Source: Peromyscus leucopus
Taxonomy: Eukaryota; Chordata; Mammalia; Rodentia; Cricetidae
Reading direction: 5' to 3'
Assembly: GCF_004664715.2 (NCBI RefSeq)
Contig: NC_051074.1
Span: 14,245,178 to 14,309,177 of the forward strand
DNA length: 64,000 nucleotides
Shown here one piece after another: positions 47,982 through 60,060 of the stretch; positions within the stretch are counted from its first letter, which is position 1, and the number at the start of each line of letters is the position of its first letter. The notes under the pieces are model-generated. The model saw nothing but the letters and a program-made list of their open reading frames with translations. It was not told where the DNA came from and searched no databases. The translations under genes and the position numbers were made by a program.

Positions 47982-48062
47982 CATACAGAGACAGTCGCAG
48001 AGAGAGAGTGTTGGAGATACAGAGATAGTCATAGAGAGAGAGAGAGGGAGAGAGAGAGAGAC
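47910..48062. repeat. (TC)n-(CA)n then GA-rich microsatellite
   Basis: TC 47910-47930, CA 47931-47978, then interrupted AGAG to 48062. Confidence 0.95.
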
Positions 48063-48894
48063 AGAGTTAGTCTTTCCAACTAAGCATGATATTTGAAGGA
48101 ATATATGGGTAAATGGTCCCTCTAAAGCGAACTCAGCCATGTACAGGGCTTAGGAGATAGCTGCTCTGAATGTTTTAACATCTTGCGTTACTGGCAATGC
48201 CTGGACCTGAAAGGGTCAACGCAAACTGGGAACTGAGAAAAAAAAATCTGATGGTTCACTGACACTCATACTTCCTTTTGTTAGTTGTCACCTGGTTCAG
48301 ATGAAGAGAATACCTTTCCAATCGCTGGCTTTCAAGTTTACCTCAGTGTTCTCGGTGCCGCGGGTTCTATATGGATTTTTGGTTTAACAGTGCTTTCCTG
48401 AGCATCCCGGTATTGCTGAAAAGCTTGTTATTTCTGGGAATTACAAGGGTGTGCCTGCTGAAAAATGAACAACTCAAAGCAAGGTGGTAGGATGTGGAAC
48501 ACCGTAAAAGCTTGACCTTGGTCTTTAATTTCTGTCTTTAGCTTAAGATCATTCTGGAAGCTTGATTGCCTTGTGGCTGTTCTTTATTGATTGAGACAGT
48601 TTGGTCAGAATGACTTTACAGTGTCTTTGATACACTTCCTGGCTTAGGCACTCTTGTCTTTCAGAGTGGGACTAGAAAGTCCTCCCCACCCACCATGAGG
48701 CTAGAGCTCTGAGAGAAGTCCTTCTTAGAGGGGGGGAAAAAGCAGTGAGAATCTAGGAAAATGGGTCTTTCTTCTGCTGGCAGTTCTGCTCTCCAGCACT
48801 GCTGCAGTTGTTGTCACATCTGCATGACAAGTAGGGGGTGTTTCACTCCGAAGTGGAGTTGAGTGGCCAATCCAGAGAATCCAGCCCTTGAAAT

Positions 48895-49040
48895 ATGCTA
48901 GACCTGGGTTGGGATTCTGACCTTGAGCCCTGAGACTGGCACTTTAAGCTGTGTAACCGAGAGCTGCTGTCTTTGAAACTCAGCCTATTAAATTATTGTT
49001 GAGGATATGAGCTAAGTCTGTATGTAATTACTTAGCTCAG
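48895..49040 (+). repeat. MIR SINE, sense
   Basis: 'tagacctgggttgggattct', 'ggcactttaagctgtgtaac' and a 3' 'ttgttgaggatatgagct' match MIR in order. Confidence 0.65.
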
Positions 49041-49799
49041 GTCTGGTGTCATGGTTACTTACTTTTCCTAGATTAGGCAGCTGAAGAGGCAAAGAGCCGC
49101 TCGCCCTTTACATAGAGTAAATGATATCTAAACTATTAATATTTTCTTTTTCATTTGAAATTCTCAAGGTATGTCAAAGACCACAAAAGCAATTTGGAAC
49201 CTTTTTCTCTTTTTCTTTTTGGCCTAAGAAATAACATACTTTTTCAATATGTTTAGGCTTTGTGTGTGGTGTGTGTGGTTTACATATGTGTGTGCATGTG
49301 GAGGCCAGAATATAACCTCACGTGCTCTTCAGGCACTACTCACCTTTGTAAAGAATTCTTGGAAAGAAGCTGGGCTGCAAAGACTGATTGACTGATTAGA
49401 GCCGCAGTGCTGTAGAGACACTGGAATGTTGCAGGTCCGCAGCCTAATTATACTTTATTGGGGGTTTTGGCCTCCTGAATAATTTCTTGCACAGCTCAGT
49501 CTCAGAACTAATGTCCCATGACTACTAAATGAAAACTTTTTGTAATCTATTAACTTCAAATGCTAAGGGTATCATCGGACAGCATCTGAAGCCTGTGGCA
49601 GAGACTCCCCCATCTTAACTGTGTCTGATGTTTCCACAAATGTGTTCTTAAAATGCCTGGGCTTATAACTCTCTGTTACGTTACTATAAAACTACATGGA
49701 TTTGCTCCCATGTGCTCCATGTTTCGTTGGTTTCCGAGAATCAGATCTGGCTCTGTGTCAAACTATTTCTTTGTTCCCTTTGAAGTGAGAATTGTGGTT

Positions 49800-50160
49800 T
49801 TTATTTTTGTTTATTTATTTTTTAAATGTACACCTTTAAAAACTTTCGGATTGCTTCATATGTGTATTTAGTTATTTTATTTCTCATCGCCCATCCCCAT
49901 TTCTCTTTCCCCCTCCCATTGGAACCCTTCTTCTTCCCGACAAGCCCCACCCTTATTTTCATATTTCCTGTTTGTGGGTTTCATTAGAGTTGCTTACACA
50001 AGCTGGCTGGGAGGTTATCTGCCGAGGTATGGACAGTTTAGCACTGAAGCTAAACACTGACAGGCACGCACTGTAGACAATAACACCACCTTCCCCAGCA
50101 ACCAGTAACTGCCCCTAGATCCTCAGGCGTGGGTTTTCTTTCAATGGTCTGTAATTCTCC
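49800..50160 (-). repeat. Rodent L1 3' fragment, antisense
   Basis: 'cctcccattggaacccttct', 'gggtttcattagagttgctt', 'ccttccccagcaaccagtaa' and 'ctgcccctagatcctcag' match the complement of rodent L1 3' sequence that I know. Confidence 0.65.
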
Positions 50161-50335
50161 AAGTAGGCTGGGCTGGCCAGGCAGCAAGTGCAAGGGATCT
50201 ACTTCCTGTTTCCACCTCCTCAGCACTAAAATTCCAACAGTGCTGGGTTTGGGTTGGGGCTGTGCTCCGGGGCTCTAACTCAGGTCCCGATGCTTGCAAG
50301 GACAAACGTAAGTGAGTGAGCTGTCTCCTCAGCTC
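50161..50335 (-). repeat. B4-class SINE, antisense
   Basis: 'tctacttcctgtttccacct', 'ggctctaactcaggtcccga' and 'tgagctgtctcctcagctc' match the complement, ending in the inverted tRNA-like head. Confidence 0.75.
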
Positions 50336-50698
50336 TCAAGCTATGGCTCACGTTTAACACTGTGCAGTAGAAATCAGTGTCAAATTTATATATCATTTAC
50401 TAGCTCAGTGCCAAGCAACTGAGCATTTGCCTCCAGCTGAACCTTAAAATAATTCCCATCTCTTATAGTTATGCCTCATTTTAATTCTGAAGGCAATTTG
50501 TAAATATAGTGTATAGCCAGATCTGCCTATCAGTATAGAATAGCTGATAGCCCACCAATTAAAACAGAGCAGCAGGGACAACAAAAATCCCAGCCCCTAG
50601 AGTCTCCTTTACACCAATTGCAGAGTTAATGGCTTTACAGTGTGAAAAGCCAATTGCTTTCAGACCTAGAAGAGCTGGGCTTTTAAAACATTTTTTTT

Positions 50699-50888
50699 AA
50701 AGGACTGATATGATGACTCAGCTGGTAAAGATGCCTCTTGCCAGTCCTGGGGACCTGATGACTTTGTTTCCCACAGAGTCATATGGTGGGAGGAGAGAAC
50801 CAACTCCTACAAGTTGTCCTCCAAAACACTTACCCTCCCTCTGTCCCTCCTCACCCCCCAACAAATGTAAAAAAAAAAAAAAAGAAAT
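50699..50888 (+). repeat. B3-class SINE, sense, with poly-A
   Basis: 'gatgactcagctggtaaaga', 'ggggacctgatgactttgtt' and 'gagagaaccaactcctacaa', ending in A14. Confidence 0.8.
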
Positions 50889-51539
50889 GTTTCCTGATGT
50901 AGAGATAATTAAGTAGATACTTATTTTGGAATTAAATATTACTAGGTAGCTGACTAAATTAGATTGAAAATTAACTCAGAGGCCAAGTGTTTGGGTGTAG
51001 AATGACCTTGGTTACAGACAGCACCTTTTATAGCAGGTGTCAAAAGCCCCAAGCTGTTCAATTCCTTTGTATTTTGGTGTCAACTGTACATTAAGTCCTT
51101 CCTCCTTGCCTCCTCTGGCTCTTCAGTTGTTAGCTTGCTATGATGTAGCATCCTGCATGTTATTTCATGATTACATCCTTTATGATTATAGTTTTGGACA
51201 TAGGAAGACAGCGTGGAATCCTATCTTAAAGATCACGTGGCTTGAATGGCTGTTTTTCCTAAGTTGCTTTGGTCACTGATTATTAGAGATCTGCTTTCTG
51301 TGTGTTTCCTCATTCTGCTTAATGAGTAGCTGATGACTTAGCAGCTTCATGAGTTTGTGCCTTAAAAGTGGTTATTTTGACATCGACAAATCTCTGTAAA
51401 AATGTTTACCTATGGATTTTATTTTCTTCTCCCCCCACCTGCTCCTCAGTGATACAAGGGAAAACAGAACTATTCTGATAAATATAACCTTATTTTCCAC
51501 ATTAGGAAAAAAAATGAATCATTTTAGGCCTGTTTTGTC

Positions 51540-52210
51540 ACAAGGGAAACTGCTTTTTCTTTGACATACAAATGAGAGCGAAGTTAAATTTAGTAGATAA
51601 TCTTGATGCTGTGACCATGCTGCAAACTCATAAGGACAGCTCTTTTCCAATTTGAGTTCTCTAAATGGGACAGTCAGTGCAAGAACCCGCGGTCAGCCGG
51701 AATGAATGAGTGCAAACAGCAATGACCTTTGCGTCCCGGAAAAGACAGAATTCTGCTTCTGGCTTTTCACAGCTTATGCGTTTGTGTTGGTAATGTATGG
51801 CCGAAACTGAAAGTTCATCTCTGATCTCGTTCCATGGGGAAATGGCAGAAATCCTAACCAGCCCAATGATTCAAATTTAAATTTGCTGTGCAGGAAAGGT
51901 CAGTAATGCCCTGTTCCCAGGGACAATCTTAGCACAGCGGGCAAGCCTGATTAAAATTCCCTTTGAGAGTTGGGGATTTGTTTGATTGGAAAACCAAATA
52001 GGTCCTTAATCACCTAGATACGATGACATCACTGAGGCATCATAAACTATCCAATAGATGAACGTTTTCTTCCAAGTCTCAACTTCATTTTTAGACTTGA
52101 ACGACAATAGAGAACCACATTTAACAACAGCTATTTATAGATGGATGAGGCAAGACCTCTACTCCTACAATTCCCATTGTTCTCTGCAAACAAAGACCCA
52201 TTAAACTGAT
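51540..52210. promoter_or_regulatory. Repeat-free block, candidate conserved non-coding element
   Basis: About 670 bp with no repeat match, balanced composition and few simple runs, unlike its flanks. It contains ATTTAAATTTAAATT (about 51871-51886), homeodomain-type TAAT cores and a CRE-like TGACATCA at 52024. This is a judgement of texture, not of alignment. Confidence 0.3.
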
Positions 52211-54042
52211 GGACAAATGATCATGTGATATAAATGTTGTTAATGTGCGTGACTAAGGAGGGAACTGTAACATAGAGTTAACACCATTGGCACCTGACTT
52301 GATGGGGTCTGTCCTCTGCTGCTGGGGATACCTGATAGCATGCACTGCTTTTGAGGAAATGGGACTTCTGAGGTTGGCACCTACAACAAATAAGGGCTAC
52401 AAGTCCATTTTGTAAGATCAACACAGAGCCAGCATATTTAGGTGGTGAAAAGAGGCAGACCCAGTGAATTAACTCTTCCTTTCCTCATCTGTAAGACTTT
52501 TATTTTTTGAGCATGAAGATTTCATGCTTGTATCATCTTCATGTAATTAGCACCTTCCCAGGAAGTTTGAAGTGTTCTCTTTCAAGGAGAGGCTGACATG
52601 ATGCAGAGGCTGACATGACTTCCTTCCACTGGACACTCAGATTCTGGTATTAGATACTATTTGACAGTCATCGTTTGCTTCTTCATTTTCTTTCCCATTT
52701 GTATCCACGCTGTGGTTATCTGTGATGCTTCAGATCCACTCCAAGAAAGAAAGGAAAAATAAAAGTTAAGACAAAGTATTACATACACTTAGGTACATTT
52801 GTGGTCTGACTTTGAAATGACCCCGGGGCTATCCTGGCTTTCCTGGCTTTGCCAATGAGTACTGAGTTCTGCATGTGCCAGGAATACTTGCCTGCAGACT
52901 CCCATTGTTGCTGAAAAATGGAAAGGGAGTTTGGGGATTCCTTATAATAGTAAACACTGCCATTTGGCCTCTAATCTCCTTTTCAATGTGAACTCTGGTG
53001 GATTCTCTGAGTAGGTACCCAATTATAGTTGCAGTCGTTACCAGTATTTAAAACAGTGAAAGATAAGGGCTTCCTTTACAGGAATACAGTCATGAATGTG
53101 CACACTGAGCTTTTAGCTTTTCATGTGAGGTGATAATAAATTATACACAAAGACAAAACACTGAGGAAAATGCAAGTCTTACTAAATTGAATTTAGAGGA
53201 TGGTTAATTCTGATGGCGATGAAATATTGCTCATCCTGAAGTAGGCACCTTGGTGCCAAGAGAGTCCTTGATGCGTGTGGCGTAGAACTGTGACATTTAC
53301 CTATTAAGCTGCAGTGGAGCATCTTGATCAGAGCTGAGGAGTGAGTGCTGAATGCCTGAGTGGTCTCACTGCTAATGCATTTGTGCTGATTACAGTCAGG
53401 AACTTTACAGATGGCCTCAGTAGTAACCCTGGTACTATAACATAACATACAGTGGAGATAGATTTCTTTAACACGACATCTTAACGGATTGGGAAAGCCT
53501 CGATGTCAAATAAATGCATTTAGGGTGTATTTTTTAAATGTCTAAATCACACATTTTTAGTCACTAGGAAGTAGCCATAATTGTGTGTGAAGACTTTTTA
53601 AATCATGTTTCAGATAAATAATTGAAATAAGTGATAAAAATGGAACGTTAGTGCTTAGCAATGGTATAAGAAAAAATGTTTATTTTTAAATGCTTAAAGG
53701 GTATAGAGAGCTAAGAATAAATGAAGGTAAAAGCTCATTGACCAAAAGCTTGATGACAGTTTGTGAACAAATAAAACGAGAATTAAAAATTGGTGAAAAG
53801 AGGAGTTAAATCTTTTTGAGTCTCATGTGAAATTCTACATTTCCCAGTACTGACAAGGCAACGAAGCAGAAGAGGGTAACTGGGGTTTTCTCTCATCATA
53901 GAAGATTAGCTACAGATGTTTGTGTCTTGAGTGACAATTTGAATTCTAACCCCAATTCCTTGCAAGTCTCTTGCAAGGTCTTGACATTGTAAAGTTATTT
54001 CATCTTAGCACCAAATGATGTTTTTCATTATTCACTGTTGCC

Positions 54043-54046
<4 letters not shown>

Positions 54047-54111
<65 letters not shown>

Positions 54112-54134
54112 AGAAGAAGAAGGAGGAGGAGGAG

Positions 54135-54166
<32 letters not shown>

Positions 54167-54173
54167 AAGAAAA
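54047..54173. repeat. 127-bp uninterrupted purine tract, (GA)n then (GGA)n
   Basis: All bases from 54047 to 54173 are A or G: about 60 nt of GA, then GAA, then GGA units. The Arg-Glu, Gly or Ser-rich open frames across it are low-complexity products. Confidence 0.97.
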
Positions 54174-54769
54174 CTCATGAAGACAAACTCGTCTGCTTGG
54201 TGGCCATTAGCACTCTGCACAGTGATTTGTTTGGCAGGCACTAAGGACAGTCGTGTGAGGGGACGGACCATGCTGCACTGTCCCCACCTCAAGTGTTCTC
54301 CCAGCTGGTATCAGGGTCATGCAAGGACAGCAGGAATCTGTGAGCATGATGATTTTCAAGGAGGCTCCAGATGGGATTCTCGTTATGTGCTCAGATTTCA
54401 CTGGGGGACGCAGGCAGGTCTGAGATGGCAGCCGGTGTCCCACAGTGACACAGAGGGAAAGCGTCAGTGGTCTAGCCTGTCTTCAGCGAATGGCCAGGCA
54501 TATCCTGTCTTTTCCTATCATGCTTTATGATTCTCTACAACTTATTCTAGAAAAAAAGTCTATTAAAAAAATCACATCTCCTACTTAAAATTAAGAAATG
54601 TCCAACAATATTATTTGACTGACTTTCTTGTACACACAGAACTAAAAAATCTTAAATGCTTATTAGCCATGTATGTGTACGTTTTTCCCAGAGCAGTATT
54701 TTGAGAGCACTGATTTGCCGTGTCTCCCATACTCACTTCCTAATGTTGCCAAGCACCTCCACCTTCCCT

Positions 54770-54965
54770 ATGGTGCCTTTGCTTGACTTTCCCCTTAGTC
54801 CTATTGCAGTCACAGTCACGACCTTACTTCTATTTGTTCTCTATTTCCATCAGAATGCAAACTTCATAATGGACAGGGATTTGTGTCTGCTTTGTTCTGT
54901 CATCGTTACCGAGAACAATGGTGGACACACAATACATATTTGTTGAATAAATAAATAAGTGAATT
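54770..54965 (+). repeat. L2-like LINE 3' fragment
   Basis: 'agaatgcaaacttcataatg', 'gacagggatttgtgtctg' and 'acatatttgttgaataaata' match the ancient L2/MIR-type 3' end in order. Confidence 0.6.
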
Positions 54966-55204
54966 TCAAGAGATTATAATTTATATAGTTACTCAACAGA
55001 CACATTTCAAGCAAATGTGTTACCTGTGCCTTATGTGAACAATTATCTATCTTGGATTTTTAGCATGCCTACTTAGTTGACACAGTTATTCATTTCCAAG
55101 TCTCCTTATCGCCTCGGAGTCTGTGATTTTCGGTACCTGTTGGGTGTACTTCTGGACAACTGACTTCATTCAGTAGCACATTACAGACTCGTGAAAACTA
55201 ACCT

Positions 55205-55380
55205 AAAGATTGGTAAGGTGGCTCAACAGGAAGGCACTTGTTGCAAAACTTGATCACTGAGTTTGATCTCCAGAATCCACGTGGTGGAAGGAGAGAACCA
55301 ACCCCTCCTAGGCTGCCTTCTGACCTCCACAAGCATGCTATGACATATGTGTGCCCCTTTCAATAAATACACATTTTAAA
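55205..55380 (+). repeat. B3-class SINE, sense
   Basis: 'attggtaaggtggctcaaca', 'gagtttgatctccagaatcc' and 'tctgacctccacaagcatgc', with an AATAAATACACATTTTAAA tail. Confidence 0.75.
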
Positions 55381-55949
55381 AAATTCATTATACATTGCAT
55401 ACCTTCCTATGGCTGTTGTATCACTTTTAGAGCAGGAAAGGGTGCTTAAAAAAAATAGAAAATTTCAAATTATGCAAATCATAATAATGTGTGCTTTGTC
55501 CAATCCGGCTATGCTGTCCATCACTTACCAGTTTCAAGAGGCTTGGGGCATGCGCGTTACAACAATGCTGGTTGTGCCAACCATTAACTGCCCCGTGAGC
55601 TGTGTTCCTTAGCCTAACTTACATCTCAGCAGCTACATTTGGAGAGCTGGGTTGTCCGGAGGATGGGATGAGAGGCCCCAGGCGAAGTATTTAGCATGGC
55701 GCCCAGCTGAGCAGTGTAGACTTACTCACTCAGTGGTGGCGGACGGTCTACCCAGCTCACAACAGTTTCTGTACTTGGTGTTGGAGCTTTTTTTTTTTTT
55801 CTTTTTCTCTTTGGAAATGGTATCTATAATATTTTTTCTTACATGGGAAACAAATGGAAAGCACAGGGAAAACATTCATTGTGGGAGAAGGGGAGGAAAA
55901 ATTGTGAGAGCCGAGAAGGCTGTAAAATATTACTGGGAAACTGTCTTTT

Positions 55950-56325
55950 AGACATGGCAGATCCACCGCACTCATGAACTCACAGTGACTGTGTTTGCTG
56001 CACAAGACCTGGACCAGACCAAACCAGTCAACATTCCATTATGGATAATGGGGAGGGATGGAAGAGTTCCTGCCTCCAGCTGAGGGGTACGGTAGTTAAT
56101 GTCTGCAGGGTAGGTTGACCATGTTCCAGGTGGTAGTCCTGCACCCATGCATACGGACAGCTCTAATTGAATTCAGTCGGGGGGGAAGGGGAAGGAAATG
56201 AAGCTGAGAGGGGAACCTGGTGGGGAGGTCTGAGAGGAGAGAGCAATGGGGTGTGGATATGATTAAAATACATTGTATACTTGTGTGAAATTATCAAAAG
56301 ATACATTTAAAAATGTGTGTTAAAA
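55950..56325 (+). mobile_element. Rodent L1 3' UTR, sense, 5' truncated
   Basis: 'catggcagatccaccgcact', 'tgcacaagacctggaccaga', 'ccagtcaacattccattatg', 'tagttaatgtctgcaggg', 'gcacccatgcatacggacag' and 'ctaattgaattcagtcg', a G-rich run, then an A-rich end. This is the rodent L1 3' order. There is no ORF2 left. Confidence 0.85.
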
Positions 56326-57507
56326 AAGAAAGCTGAAAACATGTTCAAGGCATTAGGATTCTTTCCTAGTGCTCTGTAGTTAATTGCTTTTTAAAAAAAA
56401 ATCAAGTGCTGTGTCATTCACATTCTGCAAAATGTTTGTGTTGGTAGATGAGGAAAAATAATGCCTGTTAAATTCTCTTGGCCCAATGTTGCCCTCACTC
56501 ACAAGGGGAGCCAGGGATTATGTGTATGCTGTGTTCCTGAAAGGAAACACACAGGGTAGAAGTTTGTGAATTCAAGATTTGGGAGGAGTCCACTGTACGG
56601 TGGGGGACAGGGTTGGGCCACTACTACTGGGAGAGGGAATGCCGGGGAAGTAAGATACCGAGGCCCTGGGACATCAGTGTGGATGGGGGATGCAGCCAGT
56701 GTGATGACATGAGTCTTCTGACGTCCTAGACAGAGTGAAGAATAGATGTGGTGCAGTTTCCTTAGAATCCTATAGAACAGTGGCTACCTGTGAGTCTGGG
56801 ATGCATTTGCTGAATGTCTCTTAAAGTCTTTCATTTTAATCTGTACAGCGGTCATAAAAGAACACTTCTCACAATGTTGGCAAGGTGCTTAAGAGTCACC
56901 TTGTGTTATGCTTAGTACATAAACAAAAAAAAGGCAGGACAGATTGTTGCTATTATGACTAGGAGTACCAGCACCTATCTAAAATATTCTGGGGACTAAA
57001 TATAATGTACCCAGTATCCAGCACCTGCTTAATACGGGTTCTTACCCGTTCTCTCTTTGCTTGCCTGGGCATTTCTGTAAATCTCATACTTCCTTGGAGA
57101 GTAAGTTCTACCTTCTAGCCTCCCCCCAGCCCCTGCAAAGTGTCTTCTCCCTGTAACTCAGTGACTGTGCTTCAGCCCTGCCTCTGCCCACATCTGCTCT
57201 GTGCTCCTGAAATGCAGGATCCAGGAGGGGCACAAGAGGGGCCACTCGGTGAAGTCCCATATCTCATCCTTTTGAGGTTTTCCACTGAAAACAGCCACCT
57301 ACACCCCTCACTCCTTCCCAAAGATGGTTACTTCCTAGTGCTTGAAATTACAGGATCCGAGTGCTAAACTGAGCCTGGCTGAGAGAGAGAAAGCAGAGGG
57401 TCTGCGTGCCAGAGAAGCCAAGAGACCTGTGCCTTTGGCTACCAGGGCTATTTGGTGCATGTGCTATTTCAAAACTTTTGAATTAATTGTTGACAACAGG
57501 TAATATT

Positions 57508-57510
<3 letters not shown>

Positions 57511-57538
<28 letters not shown>
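57511..57538. repeat. (CA)14 microsatellite
   Basis: Perfect CA repeat. Confidence 0.95.
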
Positions 57539-57540
<2 letters not shown>

Positions 57541-57889
57541 GAAATGGGTCAAATTACTTCAAGTATGAGGCTCAGAACCATCTTTTAAGGAATATGTTTT
57601 ATCATCCCCGAGAAGGATGCTATGAGGACTCAAACCAGAAGGGCACGTAGCAGGGACTGAAGAAGTCTCAGCTCCCGTCTTCTGATGGATGCTGACATCC
57701 TCTACGTTGCGTGCTGCTGCATTTGAATGTGAGTCTACACAGTCATTGTGTTATTTCCCTTTCTCAGAGCACCAAGGGAATGATGGGTTGAAGACTTGGC
57801 TGCCTTTTCTGAGTTTTCAAATTCTTACTCTTCAGGGCCCAGGGCTAAAAATGATCATTTATAAAAAGCTAAAGTGTATTGACTGTTAC

Positions 57890-58370
57890 CAGGTATAATT
57901 AACAGACATTTCAAACAAGCTGCTATTTATGACCTTTAAAAGTGAGTCAGCAATTAAATACATTTATACATGGCATTACAAGGCAACAATTCACTGAGAG
58001 AAAAAAAATGCTGTAATTCCAGACAGATTTTTAAAGCTGACATAGATACCAGAGCAATCCAGAATGTCGGCACACTCAGATGGTCTAGTTTATTTTTAGA
58101 CACAGTTCAGTACTCTTGAGAAAAACAACTATATCTTATAGCTTTTTTTCCTGGACAAATTAAGGTATTTCCTCACTGAATTTGGGTGAACTTTGAAAGA
58201 AATTTCAGTACCCTTTTGAACAATGAATACTTTTAGACAGAATGGCAAAAGAAATGCTCACCTCCTTCCTGAATGTCACCTCTGGTAGCTGAAAGACATA
58301 GAAGATTAAGTACACTGTGGGATTCGGAGTCCTTATTGAACCTGCTATCATGCAATTGGAATTTTTTCAT
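57890..58370. promoter_or_regulatory. Repeat-free block, candidate conserved non-coding element
   Basis: About 480 bp without a repeat match, AT-rich, with many homeodomain-type cores (ATTAA, AATTAA, TTTATGAC, near a HOX/CDX site) and an AP-1-like TGAGTCA at 57943-57949. Judged from texture only. Confidence 0.28.
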
Positions 58371-58386
58371 TTGTAGTAATTTTTCA

Positions 58387-58470
58387 GTGTGTGTGTGTGT
58401 GTGTGTGAAGACTTAGAATATTAAGGAAGGAATTAAAGAAAGACACACACACACACACACACACACACAC
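58387..58470. repeat. (GT)n and (CA)n inverted pair
   Basis: 21 nt of GT (58387-58407) and 28 nt of AC (58443-58470) are separated by 35 nt, so they can pair as a hairpin. Confidence 0.95.
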
Positions 58471-58569
58471 CAAAAAATAAGAAACAAAACAAAAAACAAA
58501 CAATAACCATTTTCTGAACAGAACCAGCCAGAGGGATGAGATTTCATTCTCAATTCCATTTCCATGGTT

Positions 58570-58830
58570 TTTATTTTATTTTTTAAATCATTTTATAATT
58601 GTGAGGATTTTGGACATGAGTCCACTGTATTTACATCCTTTCCAAATCTCCTCCCTCTTCCAACTCCTGTCTGTCCAGCCATCCTCAAATTCATGGCCTT
58701 CTGTATTTATTTTTATTTTACTTTTGTGAGTATGTGTACTTACTGAACCTGATTAGTGTTGTCCTTGTTTGTATGCATAGGAATGACCATTTAAGACTGG
58801 GGTCCTATCCCTGAAAAAGAAAACAAAAAC
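58570..58830 (-). repeat. Rodent L1 3' fragment, antisense
   Basis: 'ttttataattgtgaggattt', 'ttccaaatctcctccctctt', 'aaattcatggccttctgt' and 'ccatttaagactggggtcct' match the L1 complement. Confidence 0.7.
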
Positions 58831-58870
58831 CAAAAAACCTGGTTCTCCCTCTCTCAGGAGCCATTGACTA

Positions 58871-58916
58871 CCTCCTTCCCTCCCTTCCTCCCTCCTTCCT
58901 TCCCCCCTCCCTCCCT
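58871..58916. repeat. CCTT/CCCT pyrimidine tract
   Basis: A low-complexity run of CTTCC and CCCTCC units. Confidence 0.9.
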
Positions 58917-59229
58917 ATCTTGTCTCTCCTTCTGTCTCTGTTATATAATGACTTACAATGATTTTTCCATCTCTTAGTGATTTATAATTACTAAAGAAGA
59001 GTTGAGTTTTAGAAATGGCCAGTATTTTCATTGTGGTGTATAGTGTGTGGGGACAGTGTGTGAGGCTAGTCTTAGACTACTAAGGGTGTGGCCCAACACA
59101 TTTGCATATGACAGTGTCATATTTTAGAGTCAAAGGTTGGACACCACTATCAAATGAAATATCCTCATGACAAGCATTTTTAAAGGTTGTTAAAATTTTT
59201 TTTATGTATTTCACCGTTTTTTTTTCTCC

Positions 59230-60060
59230 CATGACAGAAGTGGCCCAAGAGTTGTGTAATGAAGCTGTTGCCAGGGAAACTTGTTTTTTTAGTGAGTAGC
59301 AAATTTCCCAAGCAGATGCATTTCCTTTCTGACTAATGAGTGTGTAAATGGTACCTCTATTGCTTTCTGCCTCCGTATTTTGGAAACAACTTGAACTATT
59401 TGCTTAGGACAGCAGACATCTGCTTTGTAAGACTGAAGCAGACAGACTCCTAGTATGCCTTATTTATATGCAACTGGTGTTGCATACTTCAAAAGCACAT
59501 TTACCAGTTTGCATTTTTTGGGTTAGGAGACATTTTACACCTGTTAATGGCAGAAACGATTGTTTAGATTAAGGGGGCGAGGAAAGCTTCTCTGTAAAGA
59601 TTTAGCTCTGTCTGTCTGTACTGTGCATTTCATTCCCACAGGTTTAACCACAGGCAGAGGAACTTGAGTGATCTGGGATGGGAAGCCGACTGGAAGCTGC
59701 ATAATAGAAATCTGGATATTGTTATGCAAAGCTGAAGGAGCAAGACTATTTCAGAGGCAATAACGTTTTCTTCTAGTTCACCGATCCACTAATTTCTATT
59801 CACTTTAAACTGCTCTTGCATTTTTTTCAGAGGGGGAAAGAAGTTATTTTCTGCCTTACTGCTGCTCTAATCTTTGGCTTTGAACAAAAATCTTCTTGAT
59901 AACAAGGAGATATATAGCCACTCTCTGGCTCTTTGGGGCAGCTGGGAATGGGTGCAAACATATGCAAATAAAGAACAGAGCTATTTCCATAAAAGGTGGA
60001 GCCACATGCCCTCTAATTATGCCTTTGATTTTCAAAGGAGGAGAAAGATAGATTTAAGGA
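59230..60060. promoter_or_regulatory. Repeat-free block with clustered factor motifs, candidate enhancer
   Basis: About 830 bp with no repeat that I recognise. A SOX-OCT-like composite TATTGTTATGCAAAG (59717-59731) agrees with the known composite consensus at 13 of 15 bases. A perfect octamer ATGCAAAT lies at 59962-59969, a perfect CArG box CCATAAAAGG at 59987-59996 and an E-box CAGCTG at 59939-59944. Motifs occur by chance, but the density in a clean block is notable. The target gene is unknown; Macir, 21 kb upstream, is the only gene in view. Confidence 0.38.

Noticed and set aside
54015..54530. 171-codon frame
   Set aside because: The first third is Arg-Glu and Glu runs from the purine tract; the rest shows no domain and no conserved feature.
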